This document shows positions 1 to 10,386 of a DNA stretch of 64,000 nt, piece by piece. The position numbers were made by a program, and so were the translations under genes. This DNA comes from Chitinophaga sedimenti. GTDB taxonomy: Bacteria; Bacteroidota; Bacteroidia; Chitinophagales; Chitinophagaceae. Location: NCBI RefSeq assembly GCF_023156195.1, contig NZ_JAKUKA010000001.1:6139501-6203500 (forward strand). The letters are read 5' to 3'. Below the pieces are notes generated by a model, which was not told where the DNA came from, searched no databases, and was given only the letters and a program-made list of their open reading frames with translations. Each line of letters begins with the position of its first letter. The stretch's first letter is position 1.

Positions 1-747
1 GATTATCCTGAACTGCCTGTGCACATGATGGAGGTATACCTCATAGAGGCCGGGCCCAGGCTGCTCGCGGCGATGAGCGAAAAGTCATCCAGGAAAACGG
101 AAGAAGGCCTGCGTAAACTCGGGGTGAAGGTAATGACGAATACGGCGGTTAAGAATTATGACGGTACGGTGTTAACGCTGGGTAACGGCGAAACGCTGCG
201 GTCACAGTCGCTGTTATGGTCGGCGGGTGTAAAAGGCGTGCCGGTAGGCGGTTTGGCCCCGGATACCATGATCCCGAACGGGCGTATCATCGTGAACGAA
301 TTTAACCAGGTGCAGGGATTGCAGAACGTGTATGCGATCGGTGATGCCGCACAGCTGGCGAACGATGAGCGTTTCCCGAAAGGCTACCCGATGGTGGCGC
401 AGGTAGCGTCGCAGCAGGGCAAAAACCTGGGACATAACATCATCAGGCAGATAAAGGGGAAGGCGATGCAGCCTTTTAAATACAAAGACCTTGGCAGCAT
501 GGCTACGATCGGTCGTCACCGGGCGGTGGCGGAGTTCCTGGGATTAAAGCTGGGCGGTTACTTTGCCTGGATCGTTTGGATGATCGTGCACCTGTTAAAC
601 CTGATGGGCTTCCGTAACAAGATGGTGGTGTTCATCAACTGGGCGTACCGTTACCTCACGTATGACCGCGGTACCCGCATTATCATTAAACGCGGGGCGG
701 CGAACATCGTAAAACTAAGGCAGTCGATAGACACGCCGGTACAATAA
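1..747 (+). CDS. ndh: Type II NADH dehydrogenase (NDH-2), 5'-truncated by window edge
   Basis: This is the C-terminal part of a single-subunit NADH:quinone oxidoreductase, which passes electrons from NADH via FAD to the quinone pool at the inner face of the cytoplasmic membrane. The frame is open from base 1, so the true start lies upstream. The visible part has the second half of the dinucleotide fold (LLWSAGVKG) and the FAD-binding AIGDAA motif near the middle. It ends with the hydrophobic membrane-anchoring segment around YFAWIVWMIVHLL, typical of NDH-2 and absent from soluble reductases. It converges on the DUF5103 gene, with a shared hairpin terminator right after the stop. Family assignment is confident. 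Quinone type cannot be read from the sequence. Confidence 0.9.
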   Translation, partial: DYPELPVHMMEVYLIEAGPRLLAAMSEKSSRKTEEGLRKLGVKVMTNTAVKNYDGTVLTLGNGETLRSQSLLWSAGVKGVPVGGLAPDTMIPNGRIIVNEFNQVQGLQNVYAIGDAAQLANDERFPKGYPMVAQVASQQGKNLGHNIIRQIKGKAMQPFKYKDLGSMATIGRHRAVAEFLGLKLGGYFAWIVWMIVHLLNLMGFRNKMVVFINWAYRYLTYDRGTRIIIKRGAANIVKLRQSIDTPVQ

Positions 748-784
748 AAAAGGAGGGCCGATACATCATCGGCCCTCCTTTTTT
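746..784. terminator. Bidirectional intrinsic terminator
   Basis: There is a perfect 17-bp inverted repeat (746-762 with 768-784) around a 5-nt loop. It has an A-run on one side and a T-run on the other, so it works in both directions. It sits between the convergent ndh and DUF5103 genes and overlaps both stop codons. Confidence 0.92.
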
Positions 785-2069
785 ATTTCCTGTTTTTTAA
801 AGAATTCATTTGCATGACCCCGACCAGCTCATCGGCCCGCCCGCCAAGGGAGCGGTAATACACCAACACGGTGTAGTTGTTCTCTGCCTCCCACCAGTTG
901 CCTTCTGTATTTTCTGTATCGAGTTTACCATTGGTGGTACGGTCAATGAGGCCGTAGATGTAATTATAAAAGCCTTGTTTAAGGAACAGGCTGCCTTCGT
1001 ATGCGCGGCGTTCACCGTTATATTTCAGGCGGTTTTCTTCGTTGCATTCGTAGTTCGTTAGTTCGCCGAACAGGTACAAGTCGTACCCGGCGTACGGTTC
1101 CGGCGATGGATAAGTAAACTTCACGGTCGCGTAATCACCTTCGGTATTTACATCATAGTTATCCAGCATAATGGGCTGAAAGCGGCCGTTGATATCGCCA
1201 ATGTAGAAGTAGCGGCCGTTGCCCCGTTCGGGATCGGGTTGCGCGTATACTACGGTACCGGTTTTCATGTAATCGGTATGCGCCACCCGCTCTGTCTGCA
1301 GGCGAAGGCTGCGCAGGTCGATCCAGCGCCATTCTTTGCCGGCGGGGAACTGCACGTCGTTTTCTGCGTTGTATTCCAGTACATCTCCCTTAATGAACAT
1401 CGGCTTGATACCAGTGATGGCATTATCCCAACGATAATTCTGCATCACCACGACCTTTACCTGGTTAAACGGGTTGTTTACGTTCAGGGCCTTTACGTTA
1501 ATGGTGAAGTTTATCTTCTGGTGTGTTTTATATGTTTTGGGATTGATGGGCGTGGAGATGAAACCACCGGTGGAGGCTTTCATGTCTACCACCATAAACC
1601 GCCGCGTAAACGCCATTTGCGTGGTGTCGCTGTTAAGATAAACACGCAGGATGTAGTTGCCCGATTTCACCGGCGTACAGTTACTGTTCGGCAGGTCGAG
1701 CGTGTAGTGCGTATACCGTTGCAGCGTCATGCGGGAGAACGTGGAGTTCTGTATCCTGCTTTCCGAGAAACCGCGCAGGTAGTCGAACGTATTGTAGTTG
1801 GAGCGGGTCCAGTCGGCATTGCAATGCACGATGGTGTAGTTGTATGTTTTCACATCAGCGTCCAGGTCATCGAAACTGAGCTGCAGCCTTTCGCCGCTGT
1901 TCAGGGTAATGATGGGCATGGAAAGCAGATCGCCGGCACGGGTGAATTTCACCGTACGGATGTTTTTCATATATACGTGATCGGGCGTTTGCACGTCTGC
2001 CTGGGCTTTTACGGCCTGGGAACAAAACAGCAGCGCGCTAATGCATATGTTCAGCAAAGTTGTTCTCAT
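783..2069 (-). CDS. DUF5103 / type IX secretion system plug-family protein
   Basis: This is a secreted protein of 428 residues with a Sec signal peptide (residues 1 to about 23, ending KAQA). Then comes an N-terminal beta-domain containing HCNADWTRS, characteristic of DUF5103, and a C-terminal half with FGELTNY and IYGL motifs. The family is annotated as type IX secretion plug protein because a member was found occluding the SprA translocon in Flavobacterium. T9SS exports adhesins and hydrolases across the outer membrane of Bacteroidota. The gene is full length and has no obvious lesion. The serine hydrolase gene lies about 28 bp upstream on the same strand, so co-transcription is likely. The plug role here is inferred by family only. 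Confidence 0.8.
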   Translation of the reverse strand: MRTTLLNICISALLFCSQAVKAQADVQTPDHVYMKNIRTVKFTRAGDLLSMPIITLNSGERLQLSFDDLDADVKTYNYTIVHCNADWTRSNYNTFDYLRGFSESRIQNSTFSRMTLQRYTHYTLDLPNSNCTPVKSGNYILRVYLNSDTTQMAFTRRFMVVDMKASTGGFISTPINPKTYKTHQKINFTINVKALNVNNPFNQVKVVVMQNYRWDNAITGIKPMFIKGDVLEYNAENDVQFPAGKEWRWIDLRSLRLQTERVAHTDYMKTGTVVYAQPDPERGNGRYFYIGDINGRFQPIMLDNYDVNTEGDYATVKFTYPSPEPYAGYDLYLFGELTNYECNEENRLKYNGERRAYEGSLFLKQGFYNYIYGLIDRTTNGKLDTENTEGNWWEAENNYTVLVYYRSLGGRADELVGVMQMNSLKNRK

Positions 2070-2096
2070 AAGCTAATTAACGCGCTTAAGGTACGA

Positions 2097-3612
2097 TTAT
2101 TTGAGCAGTTTGTCCAGCGCCTGGCGGCCCTCTTCGTTTTTAGGGTTCAGTTCCAGGAGCGGCGGTACATGCTGATGGCATCGTCGCGGCGGCCACTTTC
2201 GCGCAATGCTTCGCCGTAGCTGTCGTACGTGTTAAAATCATCGGGGGCAATGAAAGTATTCAACTTAAACGTTTCCAGCGATAACTGCTGATGATCTTTG
2301 AACGAAGCGAAGTAAAGAAAATCATATCCCAGCCGGTTCATCTCCCGGTAGTTGAAAAAATAATTCGCTGTATCGGCCCTTGCCGCCTGCAATACCGCCG
2401 CTGCATGGTTGGCATCGCCCTGCTGCAGGGCGCGGGCATAAGCCCTTACGGCAGATCGCTTATGTTCCAGCGGCATCGTAGCCCGGCCGTTCAGCAGGTA
2501 AAAGGCGGACGTCACAATATCGCCAAAGCGGCTTTCGCCGTTGATAAAGGCAACAATGGTCTGCGAGGGTTGCAGGTGATGGAAGTAGAAGGTCGCCATA
2601 CCGAACTTAAACCCGCCATGGCCCACGCTTTTACCAAAACCGGGTTGTTCAAATATCTCCCAGCCCATGCCGTAGTGTCCTTCTCCCTCGCCCAACATGG
2701 TATCCATGTGTTCCGTGTGTACTTTACCGTTATTTAATTTGATGGGTGTAAGCGCCTCTTCCATGCTGCTTTTGCGGAGCAGGCGGCCGCCGAAGAAGGC
2801 GGCATCGAATAGCAACATATCGGCCGTGGTGCTGATGATATTGCTGGAGCCGTAAGCTGCCTGGTTGTTGTACTCCGAGTACCGGAAACGTTTTACTTCA
2901 CTTGCGGGGATGTAATCTTCGTTATACATCACCGGCAGCACCTGGTGCACCGCGCGGGCAGTATCGTTCCAGTTGCTGCTGCCATAAATGGCGAGGTAGG
3001 TGTTTTGCATCCCGGCGGGACGAAAAATATGTTGTTCCAGGTAGCGGGCAAATGGCTGGCGCGTGATCTTTTCCACGATCATCGCGGCCAGCATATACCC
3101 GGTGTTGCAGTAGCGGAATTCCTCGCCCGGCTTAAAGTACAGCGGTTTGTTCCATTGCTGCAACAAGGGGAGCAGGATCGCATTGGTGATGACGGTGTCG
3201 GGGTTTAAGCGGATGGCTGCATCGGTGAGTTCTAAATTAGGAAGGCCGGAAGTATGCGTCAGCAAATGGCGGATGCTGACGCCCTGGAAAGGGAACTCCG
3301 GCAGATATTTTTGTACGGCGTCGTCCAGCTGCAATTTGCCTTTATCACGCAATTGCAGGATGGCGGTAGACGTAAATATTTTAGATATGGAAGCAAGGTT
3401 GAAGCGGGTTTGCGGGTGGTTGCGCTTTTGCAGCCGGTAATCTGCAAAACCGCCGCTGAACTGGTACACCATTTTACTGTTCATCGCCATTGCGAGGTTG
3501 CCGGGGTACAACTGGTAACGGGCAACCGAATCAAAATAGGCCGGCGGAAGCAGTTCTGGGCTTTTAATTGCGTGGTGGCCACGAATAACAAAGCAAGGGA
3601 AAGTGTTTTCAT
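2097..3612 (-). CDS. Secreted serine hydrolase (class C beta-lactamase/DD-peptidase fold), two apparent frameshifts
   Basis: This is a periplasmic penicillin-binding-fold hydrolase of about 505 residues once frames are restored. The catalytic SISK (SxxK) is near residue 75, followed by the YCN tyrosine motif and VGHGGF in place of the KTG box. A C-terminal extension looks like a TPR repeat. The chosen ATG gives a signal peptide (MKTLSLALLF..., ending KAQ). A base is missing just after it at about 3556 (CCAGG read as CCAG). A second base is missing at about 2153 (CCCTGG read as CCTGG) and cuts off the last 17 or so residues, ending LLK. Without these repairs the frame starts upstream in a TTG with no signal. 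Substrate may be peptidoglycan peptides, esters or beta-lactams and is not decided by the motifs. Confidence 0.78.
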
Positions 3613-3725
3613 ACCGCAATATTACCCGCTTTAGCAGCAGCCTGCGGGCGGAAGTGACTAACCGGGACAAAGGTGGGACGAGCATCGGGAACAATGTTAC
3701 GGGCCGTAATCCCCGAAATTTTCTT

Positions 3726-3733
3726 TAGGTTTG
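3726..3733 (+). promoter_or_regulatory. Bacteroidota -7 promoter element (TAGGTTTG)
   Basis: TAGGTTTG matches the TAnnTTTG -7 consensus. It lies about 20 bp before the ATG chosen for the LolC/E-type permease, which argues against the more upstream TTG/GTG starts. No clear -33 TTTG is seen. Confidence 0.4.
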
Positions 3734-3752
3734 GTGCGTGTAAATATTATTC

Positions 3753-4982
3753 ATGCAGGTTTCGTTTTTATCGCCCGGCGTATTGCGTTTAACAAGGCTT
3801 CGTCTTTTTCACGGTTCATTATTACCATTGCGATGGTGGCCACCGCCATCAGCGTAGCCGTGATGATACTGGCCACAGCGCTGGTCAGCGGTTTTCAGCA
3901 AACCATCCAGGATAAGATTTTCAGCTTCTGGGGCCACCTGCACGTAAACCAGTATCAGCCCAATGCGAGTCCGCTTACGGACCAGGTACCCATCTTCAAC
4001 GATGGCAACTTCCGGAAAAGGTACTGGCCATGCCGGGGTGGCAGCCATTAATTCTTTCGCCACCAAATCTGTACTGGTAAAGGCCGGCGCCGATATCGAG
4101 GGCATGATTTTTAAGGGGGTGGATAAAGATTATAACTGGAAAACGATCCAGTCCTTTTTACTCGAAGGCCGCCTGATCCGCTATACCGACAGCGCCTATG
4201 CGCCCGAAGTGCTCATATCGGCCACCACTGCCAGTTTGCTTAAATTAAAACTCAACGACGCCATCGTGGTCTATTTCGTGCGTGGCGACGGATTACCGCC
4301 CCGGGCGCGTAAACTCACCATATGCGGTATTTATAAAACGGGTATCGAAGAATACGATAAAACCTATTTTCTCGGAGATCTGCAACTGATCCGCAAACTG
4401 AACGATTGGGACGGCGACCAGATTGGTGGTTATGAAGTATTCCTGAAGGATTATAAAAATATGGATGCTACCAGCGATGCTATCCTGGATATGTTGCCGC
4501 AGGAGCAGACCGTGCGTTCCATGCGCGAAGTATATCCCAACATCTTCGACTGGCTGGCGTTGCAGAATAAAAACGAGATCATTATCCTCATCATCATGAC
4601 CATCGTGGCCGTGATCAATATGGTCACCGCCATCCTTATCCTCATCCTGGAAAGGACAAATATGGTGGGCATCCTGAAAGCGCTGGGCATGCGCAATACG
4701 TCGCTGCAACAGATTTTCGTGTTCCAGAGCGGTTACATTGTACTGGTAGGTGTGTTGCTGGGTAATATATTGGGGCTGGGACTCGCGTTCCTTCAACTGC
4801 AAACAGGCTTCTTCAAACTCCCGGAGGAGTCGTATTACATGACAACAGCGCCGATCTCCCTGCACTGGGGAAAGATCGTATTTATCAACCTGGCCACCAT
4901 CCTGATTTGCGTGGCGATACTGTTTATTCCCTCTGTATTGATACGGAAGATTGTACCGGTGAAGGCGATCCAGTTTAAATAA
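3753..4982 (+). CDS. LolC/LolE-like ABC transporter permease (FtsX family), frameshifted
   Basis: This is an inner-membrane permease of about 410 residues. It has one N-terminal membrane helix (FIITIAMVATAISVAVMIL), a large periplasmic domain, then three C-terminal helices typical of FtsX/LolE (IIILIIMTIVAVINMVTAIL with the ILERTNMVGILKALGM coupling segment, then two more). Such proteins extract lipoproteins from the inner membrane or drive other mechanotransmission steps with an ATPase, which is not next door. The two long frames overlap wrongly. Restoring CCTGG at 4012 and 4033 (both read CCGG) gives continuous NFLEKVLAMPGVAAIN. A T is probably also missing near 3763, joining ATG CAG to FIARRIAFNK. 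The 3' end overlaps the convergent TrmH gene by 8 bp. Confidence 0.75.
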
Positions 4983-5706
4983 GCAACCTGCCGCAGATAA
5001 TCCCCGTGGCCACGCCCGCATTCAATGACTCGGCGCCGCCGAGCCGGGGGATCGTGATCTTATGGCTGCATAGAGCAATGATCTCGTCGCTCAGTCCGCG
5101 CGATTCATTACCGATAAGAATAACACCCTCTGAAATTTTGCCGAAGCCGGCGATATTGTCGCCATGCAGTGTAGCGGCATAAGAGGGCACTTTGCCCAGC
5201 AGTGGGGCCAGTTCGGCGGTCATCACTTTTACGCGGCTGATACTACCCATGGTGGATTGTACGGTTTTGGCGTTATAAGCGTCTACACAGTCGGGCGAGC
5301 AAATGACCTGTGGAATGCCAAACCAGTCGGCTATACGAATAATGGTGCCCAGGTTGCCCGGGTCCTGCACGGTTTCCAGCATCAGGCTGATGCGGCCTTC
5401 CAGTACGGGTGTTTCGGCCACGGGTATCTTAACAATGGCCAAAGCGCCATTGGGGGTGGAGAGGGAAGAAAGTTGTTTCAGCGTGGCTTCGTCTACCTCG
5501 TTTATATCGGCGCCGGTAGCCTGTTCTGCCAGTGCACGGTGTTCGCTGAGCCAATTACGGGTGGCATATACGGCTAATACGGGTTGTTTGGCCTGTAGTA
5601 GCTCCTGCACGATTTTATCGCCTTCCGCTACAAAGTGGCCGAATTTTTGACGGTTTTTTTTTAGCTGTAATGATTGAATATATTTAATTTGCGCCTTTGA
5701 CAACAT
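4975..5706 (-). CDS. TrmH/SpoU-family RNA 2'-O-methyltransferase
   Basis: This is a cytoplasmic S-adenosylmethionine-dependent ribose methyltransferase of 243 residues, full length. It has an N-terminal L30e-like substrate-binding domain (KFGHFVAEGDK). The SPOUT catalytic domain follows, with motif 1 QDPGNLGTIIR, motif 2 ILIGNESRGLS and motif 3 IPRLGGAESLNAGVA forming the trefoil knot. The exact RNA target (23S rRNA or tRNA) cannot be told from the sequence. It is divergent from the TamL gene, a pairing I recall as frequent in Bacteroidota. No lesion is seen. Confidence 0.9.
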   Translation of the reverse strand: MLSKAQIKYIQSLQLKKNRQKFGHFVAEGDKIVQELLQAKQPVLAVYATRNWLSEHRALAEQATGADINEVDEATLKQLSSLSTPNGALAIVKIPVAETPVLEGRISLMLETVQDPGNLGTIIRIADWFGIPQVICSPDCVDAYNAKTVQSTMGSISRVKVMTAELAPLLGKVPSYAATLHGDNIAGFGKISEGVILIGNESRGLSDEIIALCSHKITIPRLGGAESLNAGVATGIICGRLLI

Positions 5707-5797
5707 AGGGTCAAACCTACATGAATTACTTCATTCGGCCAAGCCGGGGAGTTATTGCCGGACAGGAAACTACAAACTAAGCTAATATTGATTGCAA

Positions 5798-8233
5798 GTG
5801 CAGAAAACGTTCAACTCCGCATACCACCTTTTTACTTCATGCCTGTTGATCTGTGCCTGCCTGTTTATCAGCGCCTGTTCCAATACCAAATATCTCCAAA
5901 AAGACCAGCAGCTGTTTGTAGGCAGCGAGGTTAAAATAAACGGAGATATCACCTCCGCAGAAAAGCAGGATATAAAAAGCGCCCTATCTTCCAAATCACT
6001 CATGATGCAGCAGCCCAATACGAAGTTTTTGGGCATGCGCACCCGTGTGTGGCTGTACAACCAGAAATACAACGAAAAGAAATCTAACTGGTTCTGGAAC
6101 CTCGTACTGGCGCCCCGTAACCTGGAGGAGCCTGCGATTTACGACTCTTCCAAAACCCGGGAAGCCACGGACCGTATGGCTACCTACCTGCACAACCAGG
6201 GTTTCTTTTACGCGCAGGTGAGTTCAGAAGAAGAAGTGAAGAACCGCAAAGTGACCCTTAAATACAACGTGAATACCGGGCGCAATTTCGTGATCGATAA
6301 AGTAACGTTCGTGATCCCCGACACGGCGGTACGGGAAGTGGTGCTACAAAACCAGGCGCTTTCGCTTGTAAAGAAGAACACGGTGTACAAAGGTGAAACC
6401 TTGAACGCCGAACGCGAACGGCTTACCAGGGTGCTGCGCAATGCAGGTTACTACAAGTTTCAGCGCGACCTCATTGAGTTCGAAGTAGACACGCTTAACA
6501 AGTCGCTTTTCAAAAACGCCCTCAATCCCTTTGAGAACCTTACCGGTATTTTCAATAGCAGCCGCGGACAGAATAAACTCACGCTGGACGTGGAAGTGCG
6601 GGTAAATAAACCGCTGGATTCCAACAGCACCGCCGATAAATTGTATTTCATCGACAGCATTTACGTATACCCCGACCTGCCGCTGAACGGTAACCTGAAC
6701 GACACGGCCCTCAAAGAAACCCAGCGCCGCTCCTTCACCGTGCGTTCCTACAGCGATAACCTTCGTCCCGGTGTACTGGCTCGTTCTATTTTGCTCAGGC
6801 CTGGTAACAAGTACTCGATCGACAACTACAACGGCACTATCAATAAACTGTACGACCTGAACCTGTTCCAGTTCATCACCCTGCAATACCGCGAGCGGCA
6901 GGACAGCCTTCACAAACTCGACGTATACCTGCAAATGACGCAGAAGAAGAAACAGGAGCTGGGAGTAAATGCGGATGTAACCACGAGTTCCGATTACTTT
7001 GTAGGTAGCAGCTTATCTCGCTCAACTACCGCAATTATAACATTAACCGTGCAGCGAATGAGCTGCAGGTAAGCCTTAAGGGTGGTGTGGAAGTCGTGCG
7101 TAACAATGGCCAGTTCGCGTTGCAGACGAGGGAATACGGTATTGAAGGCAACTTTACTTTTCCTCGTTTCATCACGCCGTTCTTTACGGTGCGGCCGAGC
7201 AATCGTTCTACCGCCAAAACCAGGGTGAGTGCGGGTTTTAGCTCCATTTCCCGTGTAGAGAAGTTTGTGATTTCGACTTTGTCGTCCAGCTTCGGGTACG
7301 ATTGGAACGAATCTATTTACAAGCGCTGGCTGGTGCGCCCGATCACGTTAAACTATGTTGGGACGGAGCTGACGAAGGTGTTCCGCGATTCGGTGGTGAA
7401 CCTGAGCCCTTACCTGGTACGCAGCTTTGAGCCGGCATTTATCGGCGGTGAGTCGTTCACTTTCTTATACACCAATAACGACGCATTGCACACCCGCCGC
7501 AACTCTTTCCTGCGGGTGAATTTCGAGGAATCGGGTTTGTGGTTAAAGGGACTGAACAGCTTGATCTACGAGGTGTCCAGCAAGCGCACAAGCCTTGAAA
7601 AGGGCACCAACGTAAAAATATCGCAGTTCGTGAAACTGGATGCCGACTACCGCATTTACTGGAATCGCCCGAGAGCCTCCACGGTGGCGCGGGCGTATGT
7701 GGGGGTGGGTTTGCCTTACGGGAAGTCCGATGTATTACCTTACATCCGCCAGTATACGTCGGGTGGACCTAACAGCATCCGTGCCTGGCGTTTGCGTACG
7801 CTTGGGCCGGGCTCTTATGTAGATACTTCTGCCACGGCAGCGATTTTCCCCGATCAAACGGGCGACATGAAACTGGAGGCCAACCTCGAATACCGCTTCG
7901 ATATCTTACGCCTGTTCGGGGGCACCATCAACCTGAAAGGTGCTACCTTCCGGATATGGGTAATATCTGGATGCTGAAAAAAGACACCGTGCGTACCGGG
8001 GCGGAATTCAAATTCAATAAACTGTACAATGACCGGCAATAGGCACCGGCGCCGGTTTACGCCTCGATTTCTCCTTCTTTATTGTGCGGTTCGACTGGGG
8101 ACTGCCACTTAAAAAGCCGTTTAGGGCCGATGCGGCAGACAAGAGCTGGTACATCACTAAATGGGACCTTGGCAGCGGCAGCTGGCGCAAGGAAAACGTG
8201 ATCTGGAACGTGGCGATCGGCTATCCGTTCTAG
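5798..8233 (+). CDS. tamL: TamL-like lipidated BamA/TamA-family outer-membrane protein, frameshifted
   Basis: This is an Omp85-superfamily protein of about 812 residues. It starts with a lipoprotein signal (FISAC, Cys near residue 27), then POTRA-like repeats (GFFYAQV, NAGYYKF and LFQFITLQYRER regions). A 16-strand barrel follows with the RAWR lid-loop motif (near 7780) and the terminal aromatic residue (IGYPF). A lipid anchor on a TamA-type protein is the feature of Bacteroidota TamL, which with TamB is thought to aid outer-membrane assembly. Three lesions break the frame: near 7015 (nature unclear), 7950 and 8033 (both CCTGG read as CCGG). Repairing them yields one frame to 8233. A GTG at 5798 is preferred; the TTG at 5792 is also possible. 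Confidence 0.82.
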
Positions 8234-8235
8234 CC

Positions 8236-8260
8236 AAAAAAGCAGGCACTGTGGCCTGCG
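8236..8260 (-). terminator. Intrinsic terminator of truB
   Basis: GCAGGC and GCCTGC form a 6-bp stem around a 6-nt loop, followed on the minus strand by six T. It lies directly after the truB stop codon. Confidence 0.75.
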
Positions 8261-8938
8261 CTATCCTTTCATCTTTGTAATAAAATCCTGCATGTCATAA
8301 GCGTCTGATAACCTGAACTCGCCAATCCGCGTGCGGACCAGGGAGCTCATATATCCCCCGCAACCGACGGCTGCGCCAAAATCATTGGCCAGTGAGCGGA
8401 TGTAGGTGCCGGTGCTGCATACCACCCGGAAACTTACCACTGGCAATGCTACTGCCGTGATCTCAAACTCCTTGATGAACACTTTGCGCGGTTCCACCTT
8501 TACTTCTACACCCTTACGCGCCAGTTCGTAGATCGGTTTGCCGTTTTGCTTAATGGCAGAATGAATCGGCGGCAACTGTTGCTGTTCGCCGGTAAAGCGG
8601 TTCGCTATTTCCTGTAAAGCGGCCTGGTCCAGTTCCGGCACCGGCTTAAAATCGGTGGGTTCAGATTCCAGGTCAAAGGTAGGCGTAGTGGCGCCCAGCG
8701 TAAATGTGCCGGTATATTCCTTTTCCTGCGCCTGGTATTCGTTGATTTTCTTGGTCATTTTACCGGTGCAGCAGATCAAAAGGCCCGTTGCCAGCGGATC
8801 CAGCGTGCCGGCATGGCCGGTTTTAGCCCTGGTGGTATTCCGCACCTTGGCCACCACGTCGAAAGAAGTCCAGTTCAGCGGTTTGTTAATCAGTACCACC
8901 TGTCCCTCCTGAAAAATATTCTTTTCGGTTTGTTCCAT
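8261..8938 (-). CDS. truB: tRNA pseudouridine(55) synthase TruB
   Basis: This enzyme isomerises U55 in the T-loop of elongator tRNAs to pseudouridine. It has 225 residues, as expected for the short bacterial form lacking a full PUA domain. It shows the TruB signature GHAGTLDPLATG with catalytic Asp47, the KEYTGTFTLG substrate strand, PPIHSAIKQNGKPIYELAR, and CSTGTYIRSLANDFG. The ATG is followed by a good N-terminus and no lesion is seen. It ends in its own hairpin terminator. The upstream neighbour on the same strand is 290 bp away, so truB probably has its own promoter. Confidence 0.95.
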   Translation of the reverse strand: MEQTEKNIFQEGQVVLINKPLNWTSFDVVAKVRNTTRAKTGHAGTLDPLATGLLICCTGKMTKKINEYQAQEKEYTGTFTLGATTPTFDLESEPTDFKPVPELDQAALQEIANRFTGEQQQLPPIHSAIKQNGKPIYELARKGVEVKVEPRKVFIKEFEITAVALPVVSFRVVCSTGTYIRSLANDFGAAVGCGGYMSSLVRTRIGEFRLSDAYDMQDFITKMKG

Positions 8939-9075
8939 CGCGCAAAGATATTGGGAAAAAATAAGAATGGAGCCAGCTTTGAGGTGCTATTGGACCGCCG
9001 TCACTTACTTCAGGCCGGCTTATCGCTGTTGAGCTTTTTTGTGTGTGCTGTTTCGAAAGCATTTTTTCTTCACGG

Positions 9076-9116
9076 AAAGGGCAGGGAAAGGGCAGTTAAA
9101 GGGCAGGCAAAGGGCC
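9076..9116 (+). repeat. Four tandem 11-bp direct repeats (AAAGGGCAGnn)
   Basis: AAAGGGCAG recurs at 9076, 9087 and 9098, with a partial copy at 9109, in an exact 11-bp period (about one helical turn). It lies in the gap between the MFS gene and truB, upstream of truB. No other function is visible. Confidence 0.8.
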
Positions 9117-9229
9117 TGGGTGGCTTCCACCTTGCTTTTGAGTGGCCTCATTCTTTGGAGATGCCTGGTTTTACTGTGGTTTCGGGAAGGTTCAATTCGC
9201 CAAAAGCGGCCAGGATGCATAAAGGATCC

Positions 9230-10379
9230 TTATTGCTTCCGCCGCCTGGCCATTACAGTGATCATCAATCCGAGCAATGCTATCAACCCGAAGGAAATCC
9301 GAAGGCCAAATGCATGGGCGATAAAACCGATAACCGGGGGCCTAACAAGAAGCCCGGGAAGCCAATGCTGGACACAGCCGCAATGGCCATACTCGGGCTC
9401 ATCGTTTTAGAACGGCCCGCTTCGCTGTACAACAGGGGCACCACGGCAGAAACGCCGAGTCCTACTAAAAAGAAGCCGATAATGCCCATCATCACCGTTG
9501 GGAAAATGGCAGACAATAACAAGCCCGAGGCGGTGATGATGCCGCTTAAACTTAAAATGCCCATGATCCCGATGCGGCGCGATAGCCAATCGCCGGTAAA
9601 GCGCCCGGTGGTGGTGGCTACCGTAAATGCGGAAAAGCCGAGCGCTACCTGTTCCGGCGCGCTTTGAATGGTTTTGGCGAAGTATACCGTACTCCAGTCG
9701 TACATCGTGCCTTCACTGATCATACAGCAAAAGGCGATAACACCCAGGCCGAGCAGTGATTTATCGGGTTTTACGAAAATGGGTTGTTTGCCAGATACCG
9801 GCGCTTCGGGCGGGAGGGTGGAACTGGCATTGGTAGCCCAGAGCAAAACGCCGGCGCCGGCTACAAAAAGGAAGTGATATAACGGGTCGACATGAAATTT
9901 GATCATCAGGCTGCCTACGTTGGCGCCCACCAGCCCCGCCAGGCTCCAGATGCCGTGAAACGACGACATGATCGTTTGCCCGAACATCCGCTCTACGCTT
10001 ACAGCACGGGTGTTTACGGCAATGTTGCCCAGGTTGCCCACAAACCCGAAGATGAACAGCGCCAGGACCAGCAGTGCGATGTTCGGCGCAAGGCCCAACA
10101 TCGGCAGCATTAACGCATAGCCGAGGCATGCGATGGACAGGAGTCGCTGGCTGCCCAGGCGGTTAGTGAGCCAGCCGGCAATCACTAACGAAAGGCCCAG
10201 TCCACACGGAATGGCGAGGAAAATAAGGCCCAATGCTCCTTCCCCTACGTCCATTTTACGTTGGATATCTGCCACACGGGAGCCCCAGCTTGAAAAGCAG
10301 AGCCCCATAAAAAGAAGAATGCGCTTACGGCGATCCGTGCACGCCATTTTCCGGTAGATGGTAGAACAGTTTGTGTCAT
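9230..10379 (-). CDS. MFS transporter (YbjJ-like), frameshifted at both ends
   Basis: This is a major facilitator superfamily membrane carrier of about 383 residues with 12 predicted helices. The first helix has FSSWGSRVADIQRKM, the motif of the YbjJ/fucose-permease-like branch. Further on is GRFTGDWLSRRIGIMG between helices 8 and 9. The start is ATG at 10379 (MTQTVLPSTGKW). One T is missing from a run near 10310 (FFF to MGLCF) and one C from a C6 run near 9330 (LLGPPVIGFIAHAFGLRI). The repaired end is MARRRKQ. The gene follows the nitronate monooxygenase by 7 bp, probably as one operon with ribE. Substrate is unknown. Confidence 0.75.
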
Positions 10380-10386
10380 GCGTTAT

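Noticed and set aside
1239-2219. Plus-strand open frame antisense to the DUF5103 gene
   Set aside because: It is a shadow frame with no domain or start context. The minus-strand frame has a signal peptide and family motifs.
4975-4982. Convergent overlap of the permease and TrmH genes as an annotation error
   Set aside because: Both frames keep family-typical ends, so a short tail-to-tail overlap is acceptable.
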